In this document: positions 43,301 through 51,791 of the stretch, piece after piece
How the letters are laid out: every line of letters starts with the position of its first letter
How positions within the stretch are numbered: the stretch's first letter is position 1
From: Caldilineaceae bacterium
Lineage (GTDB): Bacteria > Chloroflexota > Anaerolineae > Caldilineales > Caldilineaceae
NCBI GenBank assembly: GCA_019637645.1
Contig: JAHBVH010000008.1
Coordinates: forward strand, 80,940-144,939
Direction of reading: 5' to 3'
Length of the DNA: 64,000 bases
Position numbers and translations under genes: made by a program
Notes under the pieces: generated by a model
What the model was told of the DNA's origin: nothing
Seen by the model: only the letters and a program-made list of their open reading frames with translations
The model's database searches: none

Positions 43301-43413
43301 ACTTCCCCCTTGACTTGGGCCTGCAAGGCTGCCACTAAGTCTTGGGTATCGCGCTGGGCTTGGCGGGTTTGGCTCGTTGTGTGGGCCGGTATCACACTCT
43401 CCGTTACAGTCAT
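40381..43413 (-). CDS. FAD-binding and Fe-S oxidoreductase (D-lactate/glycolate dehydrogenase type)
   Basis: The 1010-aa protein fuses three modules. An N-terminal FAD-binding type 4 domain (PRGSGSSLAGQAIG at ~91; VGGSVGNNATGSHSI) is followed by a FAD-oxidase C-terminal domain. A ferredoxin-like Fe-S segment contains CLGCKACKSECP, and C-terminal CCG domains hold RKCCGRPLITGG and ASGCCGMAGDFGYE plus HGHCHQKAL. Related enzymes oxidise D-2-hydroxyacids such as D-lactate, glycolate or 2-hydroxyglutarate and feed electrons to the respiratory chain. It resembles the Ydij/DLD fusion group. The ribosome binding site is weak. Confidence 0.9.
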   Translation of the reverse strand: MTVTESVIPAHTTSQTRQAQRDTQDLVAALQAQVKGEVRFDQNTRMLYSTDASLYQIQPVGVVIPKDAEDVQATVEIAARHQVPVLPRGSGSSLAGQAIGAAIIIDFSKYMNTVVEVDPAAKTVTAQPGVSVAVLNRQLGAHKLMLGPDPASADRATVGGSVGNNATGSHSILYGMMADNVIAAHTILADGSTAYFSPVEATALAAKGRSETLEGRIYREVPQLLERIMPDILSRWPKHWRRASGYNLDRLAASLLPPEERSKLSFDTRFRPPLADPKRIDRFNVVQLLTGSEGTLGIMTDVKLSLVDKPTKTALAVVHYDNVVDACASIPDILETDPSASELLDRQLLGLARAQPEWAKKIHFVDGDPAAVLLTEFYGESEKELIGKIEHLEQHLRKRGWKGKVVRVLDSARVNDVWTVRKAGLNILMSRRGDHKPVTGIEDVSVPQEQLADYLRRILDYCMVENDIGEVAVYAHASAGCLHVRPLLNMKSGHDIGRLRAVGEFAADLAVEYSGVMSGEHGDGLARSIYNPRLFGPTLFGAMQETKRIFDPQNLLNPGKIVDTPSPVENLRMGPTYQTIELKTVFDWGSDGGYAPAIEMCNGAGVCRKLGAGTMCPSYMATRDEHDTTRARANALRNAMAGRIPPDELFSPDLYGVMDLCLGCKACKSECPSAVDMAKIKAEYLVHYYQHNGLPLFNRMMGWLPTLNELLFKLPAPVIDLVNWGMGSSAAKRVLSKIGVHPARDLPRYANQSFAQWFATAGPKPTGEAPNGPVVLFHDTWTNYNETQIGEAAALVLAAAGYDVHLATGRKCCGRPLITGGQADKAKPWVDHNVALLAPYAAQGIPIVGIEPSCILTLRDEYLNLASDQARAKLLAGNAFTFEEFVVRAIAASRFQAVWRNQPGKVLLHGHCHQKALVGNDASVVALKAAGYTVEVIASGCCGMAGDFGYERDHYEVSQRIGEDRLMPAVRAAAPDTIIVASGTSCRHQIHDFAERQPLHMAEALAAALA

Positions 43414-43623
43414 AGGTGTTATCTCAATCTGACGTTATGGATTCCAGAAAAACTTGCACGCTGAACGAGGGCAGGGTGCCTTGCGATTTTCCAGATAAAG
43501 ACATGAGAAGCGATGTATGCCCGTCATTATAGCATCGGATAAATCCGGCTGCTAACCGCGAAAAGCGCCCGCAGGCGCTATCGGCGCCGTCGCTGCGGTG
43601 GGGCTGGGGCGGTGCGAGCTTGC

Positions 43624-43652
43624 TTAGCAAAGAAGAACTACCGTGCTATAAT
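43624..43652 (+). promoter_or_regulatory. Extended -10 promoter before the SDR gene
   Basis: TATAAT at 43647-43652 is preceded by TGC (extended -10), and TTAGCA lies at 43624-43629 with a 17-nt spacer. It is about 100 nt before the SDR start. A palindrome (43671-43707) lies between. Confidence 0.6.
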
Positions 43653-43670
43653 TTTAGGCCGTATGCAAAG

Positions 43671-43707
43671 CCCGAGTTGTCAGGTTTTCAAAATCTGACA
43701 ACTCGGG
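43671..43707. repeat. Palindrome CCCGAGTTGTCAGG family, one mismatch
   Basis: There are 18-bp arms (43671-43688 and 43690-43707) with one G-T mismatch. If transcription starts near 43659, the palindrome is in the 5' untranslated region of the SDR mRNA. Confidence 0.8.
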
Positions 43708-43752
43708 GGCGACAACCCAAATCAAAGAGTAGAAAAATAGAGAGAAGAAGCT

Positions 43753-44592
43753 ATGTACAACCTGCAAGGCAAAGTTGCTTTGGTCACCGGGGCTGGGGGC
43801 GAACGGGGCATTGGCCGTGCCATTGCCATGCGCCTAGCGCAAGAGGGTGCCGATGTGGTGGTCAATGATGTAGTTGCCCAAACGCCGGGACCCCAAACGG
43901 CGGGCTACTGGGGTGGCATGGCGCAGGTCGTGCGGGAGATTGAAGCGTTGGGGCGGCGTGCCATTGGGTTGGTGGCAGATGTTAGCGATGCCAACCAGGT
44001 GCAGGCCATGGTTGATCAGGCGGTGGCCCACTTTGGGGCGGTCGATATTCTGGTCAACAACGCAGGGGCGCGCGCGGGCCGCGATCGCGTGCCGGTGATC
44101 GAACTTGAAGAGGCCGATTGGGATCGCGTCCAGCGTATTAACAGCAAGGGGACCTTTCTCTGTTGTCGCGCCGTGGCACGGGTGATGGTGGCGGCCAACC
44201 GCGGGGGCCGCATCGTTAACATTGCCTCGACCGCGGGCAAAATCGGCTCGGCCCGCTATGCTGCCTATTGCGCTTCCAAGTTTGCCGTCATTGGCTTCAC
44301 CCAAAGCCTGGCCCAAGAACTCGCTCCCCATGCCATTACGGTCAACGCCATTTGCCCCAGCTTGGTAGCGACCGAGCGTATTGATGATCTCGCCGCGGCG
44401 CTAGCCCCGGTCCAGGCCACGCAGGACGAACATCGTGCGACCATGGTGGCGCGTGCCAGCAGCCTTTCCCCGCTGGGGCGGATGGCCGAAGTCAACGATG
44501 TGGCGGCGACAGCCGCCTTTCTTGGCTCGGGCGAAGCAGCCTATCTGACGGGGCTGTCGATCAGCGTCGCCGGTGGCTCACAAATGCATTAA
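43753..44592 (+). CDS. SDR family oxidoreductase
   Basis: The protein is 279 aa. The cofactor motif reads TGAGGERGIG with a 2-residue insertion compared with TGxxxGIG (residues ~12-21), followed by VVVNDVV, NNAGARAG, and the active-site YCASK. The SPLGRMAEVNDVAATAAFLGS segment and the C-terminal GLSISVAGGSQMH are typical. AGAGAAGAAG precedes the ATG. It has no close partner gene in the same direction. An oxidoreductase acting on a hydroxyacyl or sugar substrate is likely, but no more can be said. Confidence 0.9.
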   Translation: MYNLQGKVALVTGAGGERGIGRAIAMRLAQEGADVVVNDVVAQTPGPQTAGYWGGMAQVVREIEALGRRAIGLVADVSDANQVQAMVDQAVAHFGAVDILVNNAGARAGRDRVPVIELEEADWDRVQRINSKGTFLCCRAVARVMVAANRGGRIVNIASTAGKIGSARYAAYCASKFAVIGFTQSLAQELAPHAITVNAICPSLVATERIDDLAAALAPVQATQDEHRATMVARASSLSPLGRMAEVNDVAATAAFLGSGEAAYLTGLSISVAGGSQMH

Positions 44593-44944
44593 ACCGTGAG
44601 CCGTGTCACGTTCAGAGAGAGCTGACAGGTTTGGAAAACCTGTCAGCTCTTATCATCCGCCTTGGTCGTAGAGATCCTTGCCGCCCACGGTTTTGGTAAG
44701 GGTGGCACCGCAGTATTCGAGCATGGGCCGCGCATGGAAGGTGTTGACAATGCAAAACCGGGAGGCAACAAGGGTGTTAGTGGTGCCAGGTGGGTGAGAA
44801 AATTGACGGCGATGGGGGCCAAGTGGGCCGTGCCAGCGCGCCCGGGTCTATTTTACGGGGGATGGTGGCTTTGGGTATCATCCGATTGCGATGGCTGCCC
44901 CGCCATCCCGCGTCCCTTATTTCAGCGTAAAAAGAGGAAATGAT
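44593..44944. other. Intergenic region with palindrome and no credible gene
   Basis: The region holds the palindrome at 44618-44650. A TTG-started open frame (44662-44943) lacks a ribosome binding site and any family signal. Nothing else is recognisable. Confidence 0.5.
44618..44650. repeat. Palindrome AGAGCTGACAGGTTT family
   Basis: Perfect 15-bp arms (44618-44632, 44636-44650) have a 3-nt loop, 26 nt after the SDR stop. It is a possible terminator without a T-tract. Confidence 0.85.
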
Positions 44945-46021
44945 ATGCGACCGAAAGACGCACACCGGCTGCGCATTGGGGTGTTGGGCGCGGGCCCGAT
45001 TGCCCAAGCGGCGCACCTCGAGGCCACGCGCAAGGCGCGCAATGCCGAGCTAGTGGCGATCTGTGATGCCGCCCCGGATCTATTGGAACGGGCCGCCGCG
45101 ATCCATCAGCCGCAAGTGATCTATACCGATTTTGATGCCATGTTGGCTGACCCGACAATCGAGGCCGTGATCATCGGCGTGGCGGATCAGTTTCATGTGG
45201 CGTTGGCCCAACAGGCGATCGCGGCGGGCAAACATGTATTGGTAGAAAAGCCATTGGGGGTAGGGATCGCGGAATGTGAAGCGTTGCGCCAACCATTACA
45301 GGCGAGCGGATTGGTTTTCCAGATCGGGAACAACAAACGTTTTGATCCCGGTTTCGCCTTTGCCCAGCAATTTATTGAAGAACAGTTGGGGCAGCGGATG
45401 GCGCTCAAGGCGTGGTACTACGATTCCGTCTATCGTTATACCATGACTGATAACCTCCAGCCGATCCCGTTGGTGAGTGCCAACGCTCGCAAACCGGCGG
45501 GCAATCCCAAAGCAGAGAAGAGCCGCTATTTTCTCCTGACCCACGGCAGCCATTTGGTCGATACGGCGCGTTTCTTTGGCGGTGAGCTTGTCCAAGTCCA
45601 TGCGCGGACAGCCCACCGGTTTGATGCCTACTGCTGGTTTGTGGCGGTCGATTTTGCCGACGGCAGTGTGGGGCATCTGGACTTGATCGTGCCGATCCGG
45701 GGCGATTTTGAAGAGGGCTTCCAGATCTTTGGCGAAGCGGGGAGCATCCAAGGCCGCGCCTACTTACCTTGGTATCACAAAGCCAGCTCTGTCGAATGTT
45801 TTTCCACCGCAGATCGGCAGTATCATCGCGTCTTGGGCGAAGATGCGCATACCTACAAATTACAGATCGAAGGTTTTGCCGATACGATTCTACATGACGC
45901 GCCCCAGCAGGGCGCGACCCTCGACGATGGCCTTGCTGCGGTCCGTGCCTTGGTCGCCATTGCCCGCTCTGCCGAGTCCGGCCAGCCCGTGCGCTTGGCA
46001 ACGGTGACGGGGAGCGTGTGA
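44945..46021 (+). CDS. Gfo/Idh/MocA family oxidoreductase
   Basis: The 358-aa form starts at the ATG giving MRPKDAHRLR, with AGAGGAAATG upstream. The Rossmann motif GVLGAGPIA is followed by EKPLGVG (the active-site Lys) and NNKRFDPGF, and the C-terminal domain has HGSHLVDTARFFGG. It is related to, but clearly different from, the protein at 1581-2627. The substrate is probably a sugar or inositol derivative. It stands alone. Confidence 0.9.
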   Translation: MRPKDAHRLRIGVLGAGPIAQAAHLEATRKARNAELVAICDAAPDLLERAAAIHQPQVIYTDFDAMLADPTIEAVIIGVADQFHVALAQQAIAAGKHVLVEKPLGVGIAECEALRQPLQASGLVFQIGNNKRFDPGFAFAQQFIEEQLGQRMALKAWYYDSVYRYTMTDNLQPIPLVSANARKPAGNPKAEKSRYFLLTHGSHLVDTARFFGGELVQVHARTAHRFDAYCWFVAVDFADGSVGHLDLIVPIRGDFEEGFQIFGEAGSIQGRAYLPWYHKASSVECFSTADRQYHRVLGEDAHTYKLQIEGFADTILHDAPQQGATLDDGLAAVRALVAIARSAESGQPVRLATVTGSV

Positions 46022-46090
46022 GCAGCAGGGTGAAAAGCCGCGGCTAACAACGAAAAGCGCCAGCCACACGGTTCGCCAGCGTGACCTTGT

Positions 46091-46161
46091 CATTGGGGTG
46101 GCTCTGTGATCCCCACAACCGCCAACGTAAGACGCGGTCAGGTTTGGAACACTTGACCGCG
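46091..46161. repeat. Mixed repeat: GGCTCTGTGxTCCCCACAACCGCC block plus imperfect palindrome
   Basis: The block around 46099-46126 recurs at 57129-57159 almost unchanged (GGCTCTGTG, TCCCCACAACCGCCAACG). It is followed by an imperfect CGCGGTCAGGTTT palindrome (46133-46161). Confidence 0.7.
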
Positions 46162-46174
46162 CTGGGCGCAGTTG

Positions 46175-46678
<504 letters not shown>

Positions 46679-46728
46679 CGTTGAAAGCCTTTTCTCCCTT
46701 TTGTTACTAGACAGATTGATCGGAGCTG

Positions 46729-46757
46729 ATTATACTGTACAGGGTTCGTTTTCTAAA
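46729..46757 (-). promoter_or_regulatory. Probable purE promoter
   Basis: On the minus strand TTTAGA (46752-46757) and TATAAT (46729-46734) are separated by 17 nt, about 50 nt before the purE start. Confidence 0.65.
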
Positions 46758-46840
46758 CTTAGCCGATCACAGCGTGCTGCGAACCTTTAATTTCTACAGC
46801 GCATAAGACTTACGTACATAGGCCGGTTTACCACCGAAGA

Positions 46841-46868
46841 GCGGTCAGGTTTCAAAGCCTGACAGCTC
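46841..46868. repeat. Imperfect palindrome of the TCAGGTTT family
   Basis: GCGGTCAGGTTT and AGCCTGACAGCTC are imperfectly inverted, upstream of the DinB-like gene. It is a decayed family member. Confidence 0.6.
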
Positions 46869-46945
46869 TAGATTTGTCGCTGTGGCAGGTGCTGATCGAC
46901 TGGCACCGTTGGTTCGTATACCCCGTTTTGGCAATAGGAACAGTT

Positions 46946-47407
46946 ATGGATTACCAAGCAGAGCGCGCACAGATCACCGCGGAACTCCTGGCCATGCAAG
47001 CCCAGCTGATCGAATTTTTTACCAGTGTGGCTGGCCGACAAGAATGGCGCCCCGCGCCTACGCAATGGTCCTTCCGTCAGGTTGCTTGGCATTTAGCCAC
47101 AACCGAACGGGCCTGTTTGTTGCCCCGCGTCCAACAGATTGCCGCTGGTACTACGCCCACTTTTGGCATCTATCTCGACACCGAGACGGAATTTGCCACG
47201 CGTGATCTGCAGTTGGCGCTGGAGCAATGGACCGACGCGCGGCAGGTGGTGATCGAGTTTGTCCAGGCCCTGCCCGCGGCCGCGCTAGCCTATACGGGGT
47301 ATCATCCCTCCTTTGGTCGCCTCACGGTGCTTGGCTATCTGCAAATCTTTCTTGCTCATGATCGGCGTCACCTTGCCGAACTCCAGCAGATGGCCGCCAC
47401 TGGATGA
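46946..47407 (+). CDS. DinB-family protein
   Basis: The 153-aa form starts at the ATG giving MDYQAERAQI, which has AGGAACAG upstream. It is a four-helix bundle protein of the DinB/YfiT type: QWSFRQVAWHLATTERACLLPRV contains the first His, and HPSFGRLTVLGYLQIFLAHDRRHLAEL the C-terminal HxxxH-like pair that binds metal. Members are often thiol transferases or of unknown function. The gene stands alone ahead of the AI-2E-type permease gene. Confidence 0.85.
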   Translation: MDYQAERAQITAELLAMQAQLIEFFTSVAGRQEWRPAPTQWSFRQVAWHLATTERACLLPRVQQIAAGTTPTFGIYLDTETEFATRDLQLALEQWTDARQVVIEFVQALPAAALAYTGYHPSFGRLTVLGYLQIFLAHDRRHLAELQQMAATG

Positions 47408-47472
47408 AACAACCCCATGGGCCCTGATGCGCACATGACACAAGTTATCTGAACAGTGATTGAGTGCAAGGC

Positions 47473-48564
47473 ATGAATACAATCAGACAAAACTCTTTAT
47501 TCCGGCCAGTCGTCATGGGTGCTAGTCTAGTCGTCATTGTGGCCGGAATGCGTGCCGCCTCTTCGATCCTCAGTCCGATGCTCTTGGCGCTCTTTCTTGC
47601 GGTCCTACTCTACCCCGCCTACCGCTGGCTCCTCCGGCGGGGGATTCCGACTTGGCTGACAGTCTCGATTATGGTTTGTGGTGTTACCTTGCTAGGGGTC
47701 GGTCTGATCGGGCTGCTCTGGATCTCCATTGAACAGTTGCGCAGTAATTTATTCTTTTATACCAATCAGTTGATGAGCCAACGGAGCTACTTTGAAGAAT
47801 GGCTTCGCATCTTTGACATCGACGCGCCGACGTTGATCAGCCAGGAAATTCTTAACCGCCAATTTCTCTTTAGTAACGCGACTATCCTTTTCACCAATTT
47901 GGTCTCCCTCCTTTTTACAAGCTTTTTTGTGTTGGTTGTCACCGTTTTTCTCTTGCTTCAAACAACGCATCTCTCTGAACGATTAGAACGTGAATGGGGG
48001 CCGGCCAACTTTCTTTCTGCCCAAGTGATCCAAGTTACCCAACGGGTCGCCCATTTCTTTACCATTCGCGTGCGTGTCAACCTGATTGTCGCCATCGGTA
48101 TCACCATTTGGCTGTTGATTCTGGGCGTCGATCTAGCCTTGCTCTGGGGACTCATGGCTTTCTTCTTTGGCTTTGTCATGTATGTCGGCCTAGCCATTGC
48201 GGCCCTGCCCCCCACGCTCTTAGCGCTCGCTGAATCGGGCCTTCTCTGGGGCGCACTCGTTGTTCTCGGTGTTACGATCATCAATGTTGCCATTGAAAAT
48301 GTCTTGGCCCCGTCACTCATGGCTCAAGGACTTAATTTAGCCCCCGCGGTTGCGTTGGCCTCCTTGATCTTCTGGTCTTGGGTTTTAGGGCCACTTGGCT
48401 TTATCCTTGCCATTCCCCTGACCGTCATTGTCGTCGTGATCCTAGCAAGCAACCCCGAAACGCAGTGGCTGTTGACCTTATTGACCATGGATGCCTCGGC
48501 GTCGGTACAATTGACTGCACCGCTCCCCGAGACGCCTGAGCCGGAGGAGTCGTTGCTGCGCTAG
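47473..48564 (+). CDS. AI-2E family transporter / permease
   Basis: The 363-aa membrane protein has about seven or eight transmembrane helices: two at the N-terminus (VVMGASLVVIVAG; PMLLALFLAVLLYPAYRWLLRRGIP), a third after ~60, then a helical loop region and a C-terminal bundle including LALLWGLMAFFFGFVMYVG and IINVAIENVLAPSLM. This is the AI-2E/UPF0118 layout. Substrates vary or are unknown, so an autoinducer role should not be assumed. An ATG is preferred over a GTG three codons upstream. Confidence 0.88.
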   Translation: MNTIRQNSLFRPVVMGASLVVIVAGMRAASSILSPMLLALFLAVLLYPAYRWLLRRGIPTWLTVSIMVCGVTLLGVGLIGLLWISIEQLRSNLFFYTNQLMSQRSYFEEWLRIFDIDAPTLISQEILNRQFLFSNATILFTNLVSLLFTSFFVLVVTVFLLLQTTHLSERLEREWGPANFLSAQVIQVTQRVAHFFTIRVRVNLIVAIGITIWLLILGVDLALLWGLMAFFFGFVMYVGLAIAALPPTLLALAESGLLWGALVVLGVTIINVAIENVLAPSLMAQGLNLAPAVALASLIFWSWVLGPLGFILAIPLTVIVVVILASNPETQWLLTLLTMDASASVQLTAPLPETPEPEESLLR

Positions 48565-48626
48565 AACGGCTGCCCACATGCCCGCGCCAACGTTGCCACC
48601 ACAACGCTTCTACGCTTACGACCCAA

Positions 48627-48635
48627 TGATACAAT
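48627..48635 (+). promoter_or_regulatory. Extended -10 element before the SDR/ADH operon
   Basis: TGATACAAT (48627-48635) gives an extended -10 with no clear -35, about 47 nt before the SDR start. Confidence 0.5.
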
Positions 48636-48681
48636 TTTTCTACTACGCTCGCTGTCTCACCAATCAAGAAGGAACCGTGCT

Positions 48682-49488
48682 ATGGCTGACCCTGTGTTGA
48701 CTGCAAAATCTATCCTAGATCGCTTCCGCCTTGAGGGCCGCGTGGCCTTGGTAACCGGGGGTGGTCAGGGCATTGGTCGCGGCTATGCCCATGCTTTGGG
48801 TGAAGCTGGCGCGGCGGTTGCCGTGGTTGATCTCGTTCAAGCGCGTGCCGATGCCGTTGCCCACGAATTGGCACAAAAAGGGATTGATGCCATTGCGCTG
48901 GCCGCGGATGTGACCGATGAAGCACAAGTGCAGACCATGGTAAGCACTGTGCTGAAAAAGTGGGGCAAAGTGACGATTGGCGTCAACAACGCGGGCATTG
49001 GGCTCTGGCAAGCTGCCGAAACCATGATCCTCGACCAGTGGCGTAAGGTGATCGACCTCGATCTCACGGCGGTTTGGCTTTGTGCCAAATACGAAGCCCA
49101 GGTGATGTTGCCCGCGGGTTACGGCAAGATCATCAACACGGCGTCTATGTCCGGCAGCATTGTCAACATGCCGCAAAACCAAGCCGCGTACAACACCGCC
49201 AAAGCTGGGGTGATCCACTTGACACGCAGCTTGGCCGCCGAATGGGCGCGCCGCGGGGTTCGCGTCAACTGTATTAGTCCTGGTTACACCCGCACGAGCT
49301 TGGTCGATGATCTGCTTCAAACGCCCCAGGGCCAAGCGATGATGCCCGTCTGGATGGGCATGACCCCCATGGGGCGTATGGCCGAAGTGACCGAATTGCA
49401 AGGGGCCGTTGTCTACTTGGCTGCGGAAGCCTCGGATTTTATGACTGGCCACGATCTGGTCGTGGATGGTGGCTATTGCACCTGGTAA
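48682..49488 (+). CDS. SDR family oxidoreductase
   Basis: The protein is 268 aa. [12 protein letters not shown] (about residue 25), NNAGIG, the Ser of SMSGS and YNTAK are the standard motifs, and the C-terminus ([15 protein letters not shown]) is typical. AAGGAACC precedes the ATG. It is followed 39 nt later by a zinc alcohol dehydrogenase gene in the same operon. The pair resembles polyol or sugar-alcohol catabolic genes. Confidence 0.92.
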   Translation: MADPVLTAKSILDRFRLEGRVALVTGGGQGIGRGYAHALGEAGAAVAVVDLVQARADAVAHELAQKGIDAIALAADVTDEAQVQTMVSTVLKKWGKVTIGVNNAGIGLWQAAETMILDQWRKVIDLDLTAVWLCAKYEAQVMLPAGYGKIINTASMSGSIVNMPQNQAAYNTAKAGVIHLTRSLAAEWARRGVRVNCISPGYTRTSLVDDLLQTPQGQAMMPVWMGMTPMGRMAEVTELQGAVVYLAAEASDFMTGHDLVVDGGYCTW

Positions 49489-49527
49489 GCAGGGCCTAAT
49501 GTCAGGGAATTTAGTGAGGAAAATTCA

Positions 49528-50589
49528 ATGCCCGCGCCGATGACTGCTGTTCGTTTACATGGCCCGCGCGATCTACGCGTGGAACAGGTGCCCTACCCTG
49601 CGCCGCCCGGCCCTGGCGAGGCGCTTCTGCGCGTTACTGCGGTGGGGCTCTGTGGCAGTGATTTACACAACTATATCGATGGGCGGATTGGTGAAGTTGT
49701 GCCAACGCATCCGATTATTCTCGGCCATGAATTTGCGGCTGTGGTTGCCGCGGTTGGTTCCGATGCCTATGATGGTAACTTCCAGCCGTTGCAGCCAGGG
49801 ACACGGGTGGCGGTTGATCCGGCCCAGCCCTGTGGCCGTTGTGAAATGTGTGAACAGGGCCATCCTAACCTCTGTCACCGACTCCATTTTTGCGGCTCCT
49901 ATCCTGATGATGGTAGCCTTTGTGAAGCGATGATCATGCCCGCACACACCTGCTTCCCCATTCCTGCTACGATTGACGATGCGGGCGCCGCCTTGCTGGA
50001 GCCATTGGGGATTGCCATTCATGCCATTGATCTGGCAAAGCTTCAGGTCGCCAACCGTGTGGTCATCTTTGGCGCGGGTTGCATTGGTCTCTACCTACTC
50101 CAATTAGCCAAGCTCTCGGGGGCCGATCCCGTCTTTGTCGTCGATCAATTTGCTTGGCGTTTGGACCTAGCCGCGCGCTATGGGGCCATACCGATCAATT
50201 TTACCGAACAAGACCCCGTGCAAGCTGTGCTGGCCGCCACCCAACGGCGGGGGGTCGATGTGGCGATAGAGGCGGCTTGGGCCGATCACTCGGTGCAATG
50301 GGCCGCGGATGTGGCGCGGTTGGGCGGTCGCCTGGTCCTGGTGGGCATCCCCGGTGATGACAGGATGACTGTTAAACATTCGACGATTCGGCGCAAAGGG
50401 TTGACCATGCGCGTGGCCCGCCGGATGAAACACACCTATCCGCGTGCCATTCACCTGGCGACCGCAGGCAAGATCGATCTCACGGGCATGGTGAGCCATC
50501 GCTTCCCCTTGGCCCAAACCCCGGCTGCCTATGCCATGAATGCCGCCTATCAGGATCAAGTGATCAAAGTGATCATTGATCTCCCCTGA
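49528..50589 (+). CDS. Zinc-dependent alcohol dehydrogenase family protein
   Basis: The 353-aa medium-chain dehydrogenase has the catalytic zinc region [10 protein letters not shown] and GHEFAAVV, and the structural zinc lobe [16 protein letters not shown] with four Cys. The NAD-binding motif is [13 protein letters not shown]. It resembles threonine/sorbitol/L-idonate dehydrogenases, which oxidise secondary alcohols of polyols or amino acids. It forms an operon with the SDR just upstream and is followed by a hairpin between convergent genes. Confidence 0.93.
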   Translation: MPAPMTAVRLHGPRDLRVEQVPYPAPPGPGEALLRVTAVGLCGSDLHNYIDGRIGEVVPTHPIILGHEFAAVVAAVGSDAYDGNFQPLQPGTRVAVDPAQPCGRCEMCEQGHPNLCHRLHFCGSYPDDGSLCEAMIMPAHTCFPIPATIDDAGAALLEPLGIAIHAIDLAKLQVANRVVIFGAGCIGLYLLQLAKLSGADPVFVVDQFAWRLDLAARYGAIPINFTEQDPVQAVLAATQRRGVDVAIEAAWADHSVQWAADVARLGGRLVLVGIPGDDRMTVKHSTIRRKGLTMRVARRMKHTYPRAIHLATAGKIDLTGMVSHRFPLAQTPAAYAMNAAYQDQVIKVIIDLP

Positions 50590-50637
50590 GCATCGCCAGG
50601 CTGGGGGTGCCTTCTCGCTAGTTTGCGCGAACAGCAT

Positions 50638-50685
50638 GCGGACGCGGATAAAAATCCGCGTTCTTCCGCGTTTATCCGCGTCCGC
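50638..50685. terminator. Hairpin between convergent genes
   Basis: 15-bp arms (50638-50652, GCGGACGCGGATAAA, and 50671-50685) enclose an 18-nt loop. It lies between the ADH stop and the end of the minus-strand SDR gene, a likely bidirectional terminator, though without a long T-tract. Confidence 0.6.
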
Positions 50686-50691
50686 TACTCA

Positions 50692-51537
50692 TTATGTTGG
50701 TAGTTGCATCTCGGGGTGGTCGTGATAGAACCGCGCCAGACGGATACTGAGATTTTCTTGAAGCTGGATCGTGAGGCCACCATCAACGACAAGGGTATGG
50801 CCCGTAATAAAACCGGCTTCTGCCGAGCAAAGAAAGTTCACCGCATTCGCAATATCTTCGGGCGTGCCGACCTTGCGCAGGGGATATTGTTGCTCGAAGA
50901 AGGGGAAAAATGAAGGGTTTTTCTCCCAATGGCGCTTCAGCCCTTCGGTCATAATATGCCCAGGGCAGATGGCGTTGACCCGGATCCCCAACGGCCCAAA
51001 GTCACAGGCCATTTGCCGGGTGATGCCAATGACCGCGGACTTGGCCCCTTCATAGGCCAATGATTGTTCGGCCATCATCAGCCCGTGCACCGAAGAGATA
51101 TTGACAATACTACAACTGCTGCCATATTGCTCGGCGGCTTTGGCTAAATGTGGCACGGCATATTTCGCACCCAGATAGTGGGACTTGACCATCACATTCA
51201 TCGCGTATTCCCACGCACTTTCGGTCAAGGTGACTGCGTTCCCATCGCGCTCTTTGCCGCGCCACGCATTGTTCACGAGGATATCCAAGCGTCCCCATAA
51301 GTCCACCGCGTGCGCGACCATCGCTTCAATCTCAGTCGCTTGGGAAACGTCCGTCTTGAGCTGTGCGGCTATCCCGCCACTTTGTTCAATCCGCGCCACA
51401 TTTGCTTGGGCGGCCTCTTCATCAAAATCGGCAAGTAAGACTCGCACCCCCGCTTGGGCCAACCGGCGCGCTGTCGCCCCGCCAATGCCCTGCCCGCCGC
51501 CGGTCACAATCGCCACCCGATCCGTTGTTCCCTGCAT
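50692..51537 (-). CDS. SDR family oxidoreductase
   Basis: The protein is 281 aa. [12 protein letters not shown] and the YxxxK motif YEGAK are intact; the usual NNAG is NNAW, an atypical substitution. ICPGHIMTEGLKRHW and ITGHTLVVDGGLTIQLQ are in the right places, and the C-terminus is extended by about 25 residues (LSIRLARFYHDHPEM). AGGAAAG precedes the ATG. The substrate is unknown. Confidence 0.9.
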   Translation of the reverse strand: MQGTTDRVAIVTGGGQGIGGATARRLAQAGVRVLLADFDEEAAQANVARIEQSGGIAAQLKTDVSQATEIEAMVAHAVDLWGRLDILVNNAWRGKERDGNAVTLTESAWEYAMNVMVKSHYLGAKYAVPHLAKAAEQYGSSCSIVNISSVHGLMMAEQSLAYEGAKSAVIGITRQMACDFGPLGIRVNAICPGHIMTEGLKRHWEKNPSFFPFFEQQYPLRKVGTPEDIANAVNFLCSAEAGFITGHTLVVDGGLTIQLQENLSIRLARFYHDHPEMQLPT

Positions 51538-51579
51538 CGCTTTCCTGCTTTCTTGGAGACTGGAGATTAGTTTCTTAGG

Positions 51580-51638
51580 ACTTATGCAGTTGGTTGGTAC
51601 GACCAGAGACCTGACAGGTTTTGTCCAAGTGCGTAACT
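51580..51638. repeat. Deletion form of the palindromic element
   Basis: The left part (TTATGCAGTTGGTTGG, then GACCAGAGACCTGACAGG) joins directly to TTTTGTCCAAGTGCGTAACT, so the right arm of the inner palindrome is missing. Confidence 0.7.
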
Positions 51639-51746
51639 TCTATTTCTGTTGACATTGCAATTTTGCCGGGTTGAAACCCGTTGCTAACCGCGCAACGCCG
51701 CCTCAGTGGCTAACCTGCCAACAGAACCTAGAGACTTGAGACATGT

Positions 51747-51791
51747 ACTGTCCTCTGTCCCACTGTCCTCTGTCCCACTGTCCTCTGTCTA
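51747..51791. repeat. Three tandem copies of a 15-bp unit overlapping a stop codon
   Basis: ACTGTCCTCTGTCCC is repeated at 51747, 51762 and 51777; the last copy ends in TA and includes the stop codon (51789-51791) of the minus-strand enolase-superfamily gene. Confidence 0.9.

Noticed and set aside
44662..44943. A 93-codon open frame before the Gfo/Idh/MocA gene
   Set aside because: It starts at a TTG without a ribosome binding site, has unusual Gly/Trp-rich composition and no family resemblance.
47473..48564. Quorum-sensing role for the AI-2E-type permease
   Set aside because: The family name is historical; most members have other or unknown substrates and there is no luxS or related gene here.
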